Origin: a virus
Virus record (IMG/VR): IMGVR_UViG_3300034418_012563
Location: 1 to 63,708 of that record
DNA length: 63,708 bases
Strand: one strand, 5' to 3'
Part shown: positions 26,306-34,658 of the stretch, piece after piece
How the letters are laid out: every line of letters begins with the position of its first letter
How positions within the stretch are numbered: position 1 is the stretch's first letter
Position numbers and translations under genes: made by a program
Notes under the pieces: model-generated
Database searches by the model: none
Told to the model about the DNA's origin: nothing
The model's input: only the letters and a program-made list of their open reading frames with translations

Positions 26306-28858
26306 TTAACTTAAACAATCTATGTCATAGTCAATTGATAATGTTAATTTAAAATAGGCGTCTCTTAATGGGTCTTCATCCCCATTACAGTCAGAAAATA
26401 TTTGTAAAGTATTTGTGTTCAAATTCAGTCTAAAACTTTCAATTTCAGATATGGTGTTCAATATATCTCTAATCGCATTTCTATATTGACTATCTGTTGG
26501 AACATCATTTAGAGTTGTTCCTGTATAAAAACTTTCGGTTATATTATAACTGATACCGTCACCAGTTAACACCACATTAACAGAAAATTCAGCAGTGTTT
26601 AATGTACAACCTGTACTTCCGCTAATTAAATCCATATAAGATTCATTTAGCATTTCGGATAAACCTCGTTTTTGTTTGGATGTGGTTACAAAACCTGATT
26701 CACAAATTTCAAATATTTCATAACATGCAACGTTATTTGGTTTGCATATAATTGAAACTGCCTTTGTTTTTGAACAACCGTTTGCATCGGTTAAGGTTAC
26801 GGTGTATGTTCCACCTGATAATCCTGTAATGGTGGATCCTGTTTGTCCGTTATTCCATAAATAAGTGAAAGGTGGTTCCCCGTCATAGATTGATACCGTT
26901 GCGGATCCGTCAATACCCAACGTACAATCAACCCCCGTCAATATAAAATCAATCTCTGGCGTTCCACTTATTGAAAAACTTGTTGTTGACGTGCAACCAT
27001 TATTATCTTCAACAGATAAACTATAACTTCCCTCAGATAATTCATTATTGGTAAATGCGCTTGAGAAGTTGTTTAAGCTTTGTTCAATTATGGTACCTGA
27101 GGTGGTATCTGTTAAAGAATAAATTAAAGGAAATGCAACTGCGGTAACTCCTGATGTTACCGTGGCGGTAAAGATTCCATTTGTTCCACCACAAGTAGCA
27201 CCCGTTGTTGAAATGGATACGTTAAATGGATCTTGATTGGCAATTACAATGGTCTGATTATATTCACAACCCTCATTAGATATTACTTTTAAGTAATACG
27301 TATCACCCGATAAATTATCAAAGGTGTGTGAGGATGACTGAGTTGTAATGGTGGTCACAGATCCACTGGTTCCACCTGTAAGGGTATATGTTAATATGGT
27401 ACCTGATGGTGAATTGATATTCACTTCAATAGAACCGTTATTGCCACAAGTGGAATTATTCACATTTACTGAATCTATTGTAAATGCACCATCTGAAAGA
27501 ATTGCAACTGATTCTGTTATTTGGCAATATCCGTTATCAAAAACCTGAACTGTATATACAGTAGGACAAAGTCCTGTTAGTGTTATTGATGTGGAATTGG
27601 TTGTTACCGTATATCCGTTGGAAACAGAATAATAATATGGTGCAGATCCACCTGAGATATTCATTGTAAACGAACCATCACAATCAAAGCAAGATGCGGT
27701 TATTGTGTTAAAATTCAATAACCCCAAAGAACTAACTGTTGGAATGGTGGCGGTTTTGTTGGTTTGGCAACCGTTGCTGTCTGTCACCACCACGCTCACA
27801 TTACCTGCGGTTAAACCTGTTGCGGTGGAAGTGGTTTGTCCGTTTGACCATAAGTAAGTATAAGGTCCAACACCTGTTTGACCTGTCACCGTTGCAATAC
27901 CTAAATTGGGAACACATTGTGAGTCACCCGTGATTGCAAAACCGAAATCTAATGCGTCACTTTCATCAATAACAACGGTCTCAGTAAATGCGGTTCCACC
28001 GGCATAATCTTCAACATAAACGTGGTAAAAACCATAATCCAAATTGGAAAAAACGTATGATGAATTATTTGTGGTAACAACATTTATTGCACTTCCGTTT
28101 TTATATAATGTTAAATCATAAGGTGCAGATCCTGATGCAACAAACACTTCCAATTCACCTGTTGTTGGATCACCACAAGTTGTTCCTGAAACATTATTTA
28201 TGGATGCACATATGCAACCTGTAACCTCAACGTTAATATAAAAATCACTATTGATATTACCTGTGGTATCATTTAATCTAAAAACATATGTTCCACCAGT
28301 AAGACCTGAATATGTAAAAGGTCCGTTGCCCGTTTGTGCACTTAAACTACCAGGTATTGTATTTTGTAAAGTATAAGGCGGAACACCATCTGCCGGTGTT
28401 ATAACAATTGTACCTCCACTTGGATTTTCACAAACACCCGTAACGGCAAAAGAATAATTTAAAGGACCCTGATAACACGTTGGAACACAATTGTTTGGTG
28501 ATACCGTAATACCAAAATAAGGTTCCGTGGTATCCACACAAAACGTCTGACCACTTCCAACACCCGTTCTTTCAATACCACAACAATCCGTGAAACTCCA
28601 AGCACCACTTAATGTCGTTGCAGAATAACAATCATCCAATAATCCTTGTGATTGCAAACAGTTTGTACAATTTGTATGTGAGGGTACCAAAAATGTTTGA
28701 ACGCTCGTACCACCTGTAATTACACCTGTATATTCATAACAAATACCGCTATATATAACGGTATTTCCAACCGAGAAATTCGCATCTTCAATTGTGAAGA
28801 TTTGATCCCCTGGGTTTGGAGTACTACATCCTGAAAATACATAAGTGTTTAATGCCAT
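26306..28858 (-). CDS. SprB-type repeat adhesin / tail fiber, 850 aa
   Basis: An 850-residue protein with about seven tandem Ig-like repeats between residues about 140 and 700. The best copies read PYTYLWSNGQTTSTATGL then VVVTDSNGC, and PFTYLWNNGQTGSTITGL then YTVTLTDANGC. This is the signature of the SprB repeat family, named after the flavobacterial gliding-motility adhesin. Each repeat starts near a Cys and ends in NGC. The N-terminal 130 residues are Cys-rich (TNCTNCLQSQGL), and the last 95 residues (FYTGTTLNDVPTDSQYRNA) resemble the C-terminus of the upstream 982-residue protein. No signal peptide is present, so it is a virion protein rather than an exported adhesin. It begins two bases after the stop of the upstream gene. 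Binding or mimicry of host surface proteins is inferred. Confidence 0.87.
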   Translation of the reverse strand: MALNTYVFSGCSTPNPGDQIFTIEDANFSVGNTVIYSGICYEYTGVITGGTSVQTFLVPSHTNCTNCLQSQGLLDDCYSATTLSGAWSFTDCCGIERTGVGSGQTFCVDTTEPYFGITVSPNNCVPTCYQGPLNYSFAVTGVCENPSGGTIVITPADGVPPYTLQNTIPGSLSAQTGNGPFTYSGLTGGTYVFRLNDTTGNINSDFYINVEVTGCICASINNVSGTTCGDPTTGELEVFVASGSAPYDLTLYKNGSAINVVTTNNSSYVFSNLDYGFYHVYVEDYAGGTAFTETVVIDESDALDFGFAITGDSQCVPNLGIATVTGQTGVGPYTYLWSNGQTTSTATGLTAGNVSVVVTDSNGCQTNKTATIPTVSSLGLLNFNTITASCFDCDGSFTMNISGGSAPYYYSVSNGYTVTTNSTSITLTGLCPTVYTVQVFDNGYCQITESVAILSDGAFTIDSVNVNNSTCGNNGSIEVNINSPSGTILTYTLTGGTSGSVTTITTQSSSHTFDNLSGDTYYLKVISNEGCEYNQTIVIANQDPFNVSISTTGATCGGTNGIFTATVTSGVTAVAFPLIYSLTDTTSGTIIEQSLNNFSSAFTNNELSEGSYSLSVEDNNGCTSTTSFSISGTPEIDFILTGVDCTLGIDGSATVSIYDGEPPFTYLWNNGQTGSTITGLSGGTYTVTLTDANGCSKTKAVSIICKPNNVACYEIFEICESGFVTTSKQKRGLSEMLNESYMDLISGSTGCTLNTAEFSVNVVLTGDGISYNITESFYTGTTLNDVPTDSQYRNAIRDILNTISEIESFRLNLNTNTLQIFSDCNGDEDPLRDAYFKLTLSIDYDIDCLS

Positions 28859-28860
28859 TT

Positions 28861-31809
28861 TTAACAGGTTAAGCTAACATTTATTCCGATATTAACGGTG
28901 AGAATACTTTCTCTAAAATTATCCAAACAAGTTGAATTTGAAACAACCAAATTATTACCACTTCTATAATAATTCAATCCTGATTGATATAAAGAGTCCA
29001 AATACGTATCCAACGCATTATACCAATCTGTTTGTGTCGGATAATCATAAATACCGTATCCTGTATAAAATTTCTGTTGAACCAGTATTACATTATCCAA
29101 TCTCACATCCACATACCACTCTGAAAAAACTGAATTTAAATCACAATTGGAAATTGTAAATCCTGAACTACCCGCACACGATTTTAATGCTGTCGCCAAT
29201 TTTGCCCCAAACTCATTAACCTCCACATCACAATTTAATGTTTGATCAATGCAATCATAACCGAACAATTGTCCGTTATATTCGCAAGGAATACACGGAA
29301 TTGGAATAATTTCACAACCACGTTGTCTTCTCCAAGCAAACTTTTGGCGATTTAATACGTTATTTTCCATTTTCTGACCACCCAACCAAATTGTGGTGGC
29401 AGGTATCACCTGTTCAACCAATCTCATCCAATAAGGTCCCAAACCTAATGTAAAATCAATCATCTTTTGGTACGTATATTGATTGGAAGGAATATTAACC
29501 GTTTGTTGTGATTGAAGGTATTTCCAATAAATGGATTGCAATGCAGGATAACCACCGTTTTTTCCATCTGTGATCCATTGGCGGTTCCTAACATTAATCA
29601 TATTGTTATAAAAGGTCTGCGCAAACTCAAAAAACGTTTTTTCTTGCGGTCTCGGATTAATAACCGTCCAATCAACCCCCTTCGGCGATGGATATGGTGC
29701 AGTTAAACCTGTTGAAGGGAACGGATAATCATATTTGTTGGACATCGTCCAAATATCATACAAAATACCCTGACCCATATTCAAATATAAATCAATGTTC
29801 TTTCTGTTTAAAACCAACCTCTCATCTTCCACATAATAATATGCATTGTAACCCCCCGTTCTTGATCTTCTCAAACCCGTCTGATTATCAACCCAACTCT
29901 TTTTATTATCATAAATGCGAGTAAGACCGAAACCTAATGGATTAAGGAAGGGGAAATTTCTATACCTATCAAAATATTTCTCACCATAAGTGAACGGTTC
30001 AAATTCCGTTTGAACATTTGGATTCTGACCCGTAAATACTGAATTCTGATCATCAGTGATTAATGGTGAACGGTGATCAGGTGTTAACTCAAACCAACCC
30101 GCACCCTTTTGAAAGAAATAACTGTTGTTAACCACCGGTTTTTTTGGATAACCTTGCGCATCCATCGGAATATCCGCTTGAGTAATGGTAACCGATGAAA
30201 AACTGGTGGATGTGGTAAATCCTGTATATTGAACCCCCTGTAACAGATACACATTATTCGGATCCAAAATGGGGGTCTCAATGGCTTTTGTTCCACCTGA
30301 TATGGTGGACCATTCGTAATTGTATCTATTTAAGTTAATCGGACCATCCGCCATATAAATGGTCTCGTTAAACTCAATTAAGGCTTTTGGTGCACCAGCC
30401 ATTCTCAATAAAAACTCAACGGATCTTCTGGTACCTTTTGATTTGAAAAGATATGCCGCATTTAAAATTAAATTTCTATAAAACTGAAAGTTAATTTCAT
30501 CAGGTGTTTTTGATACCGTTTGACCAGGATAAACCGACGGTGTCCCCTGACCAAATACAGAATTTAAAAAGGCATCGTTTGTGATCGGTGAAACATTTGT
30601 ATTGTAACCTAATGTTGCCGCCAAATTCTTCAATAATTGTGAAGGAATATCATTCTTCACATTATAATTAACTGAATTCATATATGCCAACGTATCAACA
30701 AACTTTTTAAGTTCATCAAACGCTCTACCATAAATTCTTAATATTTTTGTAACCCTTTGATCTTCGGTGTCAAATTCTTTGAATGCCCCCGTGGTTAAAA
30801 ATCTAACAATTAAATCGGTTTTGAAATCATCCAAATTTTCTCCGATCTCTTGCAAACTTTCAATATAAATGTTAAAACGATTTGTTCTAATATCCAAGTT
30901 CCATAACCCATCAGTTGGCCAAGTAACACTCTTATCAATCTTATATAACTTTCCACTATCAGATTCTTCTATAATCTGAAATTTGGAAGTATATTTTGGA
31001 ACCACCATTCTATTAAGCAAGAATTTTTCCAACTCATCAAAGTTATTGGAAAATGCTTTTTCTGTATTTAATGAATTTGGTTTAACAACCAAAGGCAATG
31101 TTGTTGAGTTATTCCCTGAAAAGGGGTTACCTGCAACTGTAATGGTTACCGTCCCCGCAGATAAACGAACCGAAGGTATAAAATCAATAATCGGATATTC
31201 TGTATTAACATTTGAAACATATAAAGAATATTTTTCAAATTCTCTCGTTAAATTTCTGATCGGAGCAACCTCCATCGGTCTAACCGACAAATTCCTATCA
31301 GAATTTTGTGAATAATCAATATCAAAAGGATTTTTAAAACGAGTAACATCCAAATCAAAAGTGGTGGTGTTATCTATTGAATCAAAACTGATATTGGTCG
31401 CAGTGTTCGCTGTTGTAAAATCATAATAAACCGAATCAATCTGAATTGCCGCAGGAAAATAATTAATAATCTTAGTAACAGATACCTCAAATCTTTTTAC
31501 CAATGAACCATACATATTATAGTTCATAACTTGCGTCACATCAAAGTTTGGATAAACACCCAAATTCTTTGCCGCAATCTCACGAGATTCAAAATCAGAC
31601 GTAACATCCAAATCATCCAAAGAAATTGGACCAGAAAACGCACCCAAATTAAAGGTTCTATTTACCTTCTCAACCACAGAAGTTGAAAACTCAAAGTTAC
31701 CCTGAGTTAATCCCCCTCCGTCAACAACTTGGAACCCAACCAAATTATCAGAAAAAGTATCTTGTCCGTTTGCAGGTGCTGGTGGATATCTGAATTTATT
31801 ACTCGCCAT
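28861..31809 (-). CDS. Large baseplate/tail protein with P2-I-like segment, 982 aa
   Basis: A 982-residue structural protein. Around residues 443-475 the sequence LNAAYLFKSKGTRRSVEFLL matches the signature of phage tail protein I (P2 gpI) families, in which an 'LYKxKGT' helix is followed by a hydrophobic helix. Residues 325-420 are helical and look like a structural linker (VRFLTTGAFKEFDTEDQRV). A conserved-looking segment near residue 810 reads LVEQVIPATTIWLGGQKMEN. The C-terminal 170 residues are Cys-rich (CEIIPIPCIPCEYNGQLFGY) and end in a domain shared with the next gene's product. Its position between baseplate wedge genes and fibers suggests it anchors fibers to the baseplate. Length greatly exceeds P2 gpI (about 180 residues), so only a local match is claimed. 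Confidence 0.8.
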   Translation of the reverse strand: MASNKFRYPPAPANGQDTFSDNLVGFQVVDGGGLTQGNFEFSTSVVEKVNRTFNLGAFSGPISLDDLDVTSDFESREIAAKNLGVYPNFDVTQVMNYNMYGSLVKRFEVSVTKIINYFPAAIQIDSVYYDFTTANTATNISFDSIDNTTTFDLDVTRFKNPFDIDYSQNSDRNLSVRPMEVAPIRNLTREFEKYSLYVSNVNTEYPIIDFIPSVRLSAGTVTITVAGNPFSGNNSTTLPLVVKPNSLNTEKAFSNNFDELEKFLLNRMVVPKYTSKFQIIEESDSGKLYKIDKSVTWPTDGLWNLDIRTNRFNIYIESLQEIGENLDDFKTDLIVRFLTTGAFKEFDTEDQRVTKILRIYGRAFDELKKFVDTLAYMNSVNYNVKNDIPSQLLKNLAATLGYNTNVSPITNDAFLNSVFGQGTPSVYPGQTVSKTPDEINFQFYRNLILNAAYLFKSKGTRRSVEFLLRMAGAPKALIEFNETIYMADGPINLNRYNYEWSTISGGTKAIETPILDPNNVYLLQGVQYTGFTTSTSFSSVTITQADIPMDAQGYPKKPVVNNSYFFQKGAGWFELTPDHRSPLITDDQNSVFTGQNPNVQTEFEPFTYGEKYFDRYRNFPFLNPLGFGLTRIYDNKKSWVDNQTGLRRSRTGGYNAYYYVEDERLVLNRKNIDLYLNMGQGILYDIWTMSNKYDYPFPSTGLTAPYPSPKGVDWTVINPRPQEKTFFEFAQTFYNNMINVRNRQWITDGKNGGYPALQSIYWKYLQSQQTVNIPSNQYTYQKMIDFTLGLGPYWMRLVEQVIPATTIWLGGQKMENNVLNRQKFAWRRQRGCEIIPIPCIPCEYNGQLFGYDCIDQTLNCDVEVNEFGAKLATALKSCAGSSGFTISNCDLNSVFSEWYVDVRLDNVILVQQKFYTGYGIYDYPTQTDWYNALDTYLDSLYQSGLNYYRSGNNLVVSNSTCLDNFRESILTVNIGINVSLTC

Positions 31810-31813
31810 ATTC

Positions 31814-32722
31814 TTAATCTATAATGTTTGTAAAATTCTTACTGAAATCTATATTACTTCCACGATCCTGTCTGACCTCATATAATAAGTTGTTAAACTG
31901 ATCCCTAATCTCAAATAAATTATATTGTTTATAAATATTGGCATCAGAATCATAAAGTGTATAAATTCCATCTTCAATACTTTTGGTCTGATCACCATAT
32001 AATGCAATCGCCAACGTATCAATATCGTGTTCCGCCATCTCAATCTCCACCGTGATCGGATTGAAATACGTGTTGGTGATAATGATATTTTGATTCGGCT
32101 GACCAATATAAGGGGTCGCGTTTGGATTATTGGAAGGAGCACTTGCCGGTGACACCGTACAAAAAATTAAATCTGTTGCACCTTGAACATACCTATAACG
32201 AATCGCTTTTTGTTGTGAATTGGTTAAATTTGTAACCACTGGTTCACAGAAAAATGATGAGGTGATAATTCTATAAAAATTTGGTATCTTTGTTCCGTTG
32301 TTATTCAAATATTCAACTCTATAACCTACCAAACCCTGAGATATAAAACGGTTACGGAACTTCGCAGGAACATTATTCAAATCAATAACAATACCTTTTA
32401 CGTTTGGTAATGCAGATAAAACCCCACAATCTGTAATCGTGGTACGAATCTCCGCAGGACGAATATACAAAGTATATATCCCCAACTGATTGAATTCATC
32501 TGCTGGTAATTTCAAATTATATAATCCACCCAAAATTTCCACATTCGCATTTCCACCCGTATTGGCATTATGAAAATATGGCGTCAATATATTTGAAGCA
32601 TTTAATTTTTTTAATACAAACTGATTTGTAACGTCCCTTGAAGGTGTATAATTCAAAATTATATCCACATCTTCTGGTGACATATCTGCCGGTCTAACCG
32701 TTCCGTAAGTTCCTAAACTCAT
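31814..32722 (-). CDS. Unknown structural protein, 302 aa
   Basis: I do not recognise this 302-residue protein. It begins MSLGTYGTVRPADMSPEDVD and appears to be mixed alpha/beta, with a proline-rich loop near residues 190-205 and a C-terminal region rich in Asp and Asn ending FSKNFTNIID. It has no signal peptide, membrane segment or enzyme motif. The spacing of 2-4 bases to both neighbours and its place inside the baseplate cluster imply a stoichiometric baseplate or fiber-connector role. The N-terminal phrase SPEDVDIILNYTPSRDV could be a docking segment; this is speculative. Confidence 0.75.
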   Translation of the reverse strand: MSLGTYGTVRPADMSPEDVDIILNYTPSRDVTNQFVLKKLNASNILTPYFHNANTGGNANVEILGGLYNLKLPADEFNQLGIYTLYIRPAEIRTTITDCGVLSALPNVKGIVIDLNNVPAKFRNRFISQGLVGYRVEYLNNNGTKIPNFYRIITSSFFCEPVVTNLTNSQQKAIRYRYVQGATDLIFCTVSPASAPSNNPNATPYIGQPNQNIIITNTYFNPITVEIEMAEHDIDTLAIALYGDQTKSIEDGIYTLYDSDANIYKQYNLFEIRDQFNNLLYEVRQDRGSNIDFSKNFTNIID

Positions 32723-32724
32723 AA

Positions 32725-33804
32725 TTATTGTTCATTTATCTTAAAGAAACCATATCCATAACGAACAAGATCTCCTAGGTTATCAACTTCACCAATTCTT
32801 TGCAAAGCTTCAAAGGCTGAATTCTTCCCCCTTTGTATAAATATTTCCGATTGTATTTCTGGTGAGTCAACTACGTTCATTAATACTTCTTCTTTTGTAA
32901 TTCCCGTGGCAACCAACATATTTGAGGTTAAACCCGATGAATTTAATACAAAAACCGTCTTACCATTCGCATAATCAAAATAGGTAACATTATCTATCGT
33001 ATAAGACGTATAACTCGGATTTATGCTCAATACCTGACCATAATCCTGACCAAATTTCTTAACAATAACCGAAGGATTATACTTAACCGTACCATATAAT
33101 TTTAATTCATCCAATTTGGAAGAAGTATAACCCGTAACCACAAATGGAACACTTGTGAAATTGTTGGACGTTTGCTGCGAAACCACATTTTCACTGTCAC
33201 CCGTGAAAATAAAATCATAATTCAACGGAATACCCGACCAATTACCACCCTGAGGAGTAAATGTAATGTTACCCTGAGGATTGGAAATCGTTACACCAGA
33301 AAAAGGGGATTGAACCGTTTGCAATACCTGAGTCACACCCCAAGGATTGGTCTGCGTTAATGTAACCGTATACCCCGATGGTGTTGGAGGATAAGTGTGT
33401 GACACCGCATTTGGTGAAGTTGTTGTTATAATGTCAGTCGTCCCATCACCCCAATCTACCTCATAAGAAGAAAGTTGCAAAAACTTTTTAAATTGACTTG
33501 AGGTGTTATATAATAATAATTGGTATACGCTTGAGGGGTTGCCCGAATAAACAAAATTATTAACCACATCTTTTTGTAATATAAAACCATCAAAAGGTGA
33601 ATAAAAACCAATATCATTAAACTTTTGTGTAAATAATATTGGAATGGTTAATCCCGTTAACAAACTATCCCCATTTGTTCCACCAGATAAAAGGGCGGTC
33701 ATTGCAGAATAAACACCAAAAGTCACCCCACTTAAAGTTTGTTGTGAAATATTGGTTAACAAACTCTCAGGCGAAACCTTAATATAATATTGTTCTTGTT
33801 CCAT
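32725..33804 (-). CDS. Baseplate-cluster protein with PKD-like domain, 359 aa
   Basis: A 359-residue protein. Residues about 112-160 contain VDWGDGTTDI followed by VSHTYPPTPSGYTVTLT, the hallmark of PKD-type Ig-like domains (a WGDGT turn, then HxY and a G-x-Y-x-V strand). The following region (VVTGYTSSKLDELKLYGTVK) may be a second beta domain. The N-terminal 110 residues are non-repetitive and the C-terminal 60 are helical (SAFEALQRIGEVDNLGDLV). Its start overlaps the upstream stop by one base (TAATG). PKD domains mediate protein or polysaccharide contacts; in phages Ig-like domains often decorate structural proteins. The role in the baseplate or fiber network is inferred from position. Confidence 0.8.
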   Translation of the reverse strand: MEQEQYYIKVSPESLLTNISQQTLSGVTFGVYSAMTALLSGGTNGDSLLTGLTIPILFTQKFNDIGFYSPFDGFILQKDVVNNFVYSGNPSSVYQLLLYNTSSQFKKFLQLSSYEVDWGDGTTDIITTTSPNAVSHTYPPTPSGYTVTLTQTNPWGVTQVLQTVQSPFSGVTISNPQGNITFTPQGGNWSGIPLNYDFIFTGDSENVVSQQTSNNFTSVPFVVTGYTSSKLDELKLYGTVKYNPSVIVKKFGQDYGQVLSINPSYTSYTIDNVTYFDYANGKTVFVLNSSGLTSNMLVATGITKEEVLMNVVDSPEIQSEIFIQRGKNSAFEALQRIGEVDNLGDLVRYGYGFFKINEQ

Positions 33805-34658
33805 TATGGATTAACATATTCATACCAGTTTATGGATTCATATTTTGTTCCCACTCTTCCCAAATTACCATAAGTTTTATAAACCCCATATTCGTGAGAG
33901 TTATAATTTAAATCCAACTTATAATAAAAATAATCTTGTGGTGGAAAATTGGTCGGATCAATAATCTGACTTTGTGGTCTATTCAAAAAGCGAACAAACT
34001 CACCAATTTTGGCGTTAAAGAATTTTGCCGACATATAAAACTCCGTAATGTTATAATAAGATATGTCTTTTAACCAATAAACAAAAAACCCTTCCTTATC
34101 CCCAACAAAATCCAAATTGAAATTTGGGATGTTAACATCCACAATCTTTTGCAATTGAATTCGTTGTGATCCAATATTGGTTGAGGTTTTTAAACCTTGC
34201 TGGGTCGGAATAATAATGGTGAAATAAATTTTTTGATTTGCGGGATCAGGATTATCATAAAAGTCCAATTTGAAAAAACTATTTTTAAATGAATTCACAT
34301 AAAAATAAATTTCCTTGTTGGTGAAACTCCTTCCGCTAAATGAAGTACCCGTTGATGCGGTATATGATGTTAACCAATTTGATGCAGATGAGGTCGCCAC
34401 CGATTGACCATAATCATAAAACTTGAAATTATAATCAATTACAGTTTTATATACATCATTTTGAATGTCCAACCATCTCAAATGTGAAAAACGATTGACC
34501 TCAAAATCTTCAATCGGATTAATCACCTTTTCCACCACATCTTGCTCATATTCTTGGATCAAATCCTCACGTCCCACCGCATCCCAATCTATTTCAATCG
34601 GAATGTTGATGTATTGCTCATTCGGCTTTAATGATATTCTAAATTTATTCACAGTCAT
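33804..34658 (-). CDS. Unknown baseplate-cluster protein, 284 aa
   Basis: A 284-residue protein not matched to a named family. It is rich in aromatic residues (Tyr, Phe) and Asn, with alternating beta-strand patterns such as KEIYFYVNSFKNSFFKLDFY and a C-terminal RVGTKYESINWYEY. It overlaps the upstream gene by 14 bases and the downstream gene by one, which ties its expression to both. The composition (no Cys, no membrane segment, high Tyr/Asn) is like a virion structural protein. A wedge-associated role is a position-based inference only. Confidence 0.75.
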   Translation of the reverse strand: MTVNKFRISLKPNEQYINIPIEIDWDAVGREDLIQEYEQDVVEKVINPIEDFEVNRFSHLRWLDIQNDVYKTVIDYNFKFYDYGQSVATSSASNWLTSYTASTGTSFSGRSFTNKEIYFYVNSFKNSFFKLDFYDNPDPANQKIYFTIIIPTQQGLKTSTNIGSQRIQLQKIVDVNIPNFNLDFVGDKEGFFVYWLKDISYYNITEFYMSAKFFNAKIGEFVRFLNRPQSQIIDPTNFPPQDYFYYKLDLNYNSHEYGVYKTYGNLGRVGTKYESINWYEYVNP

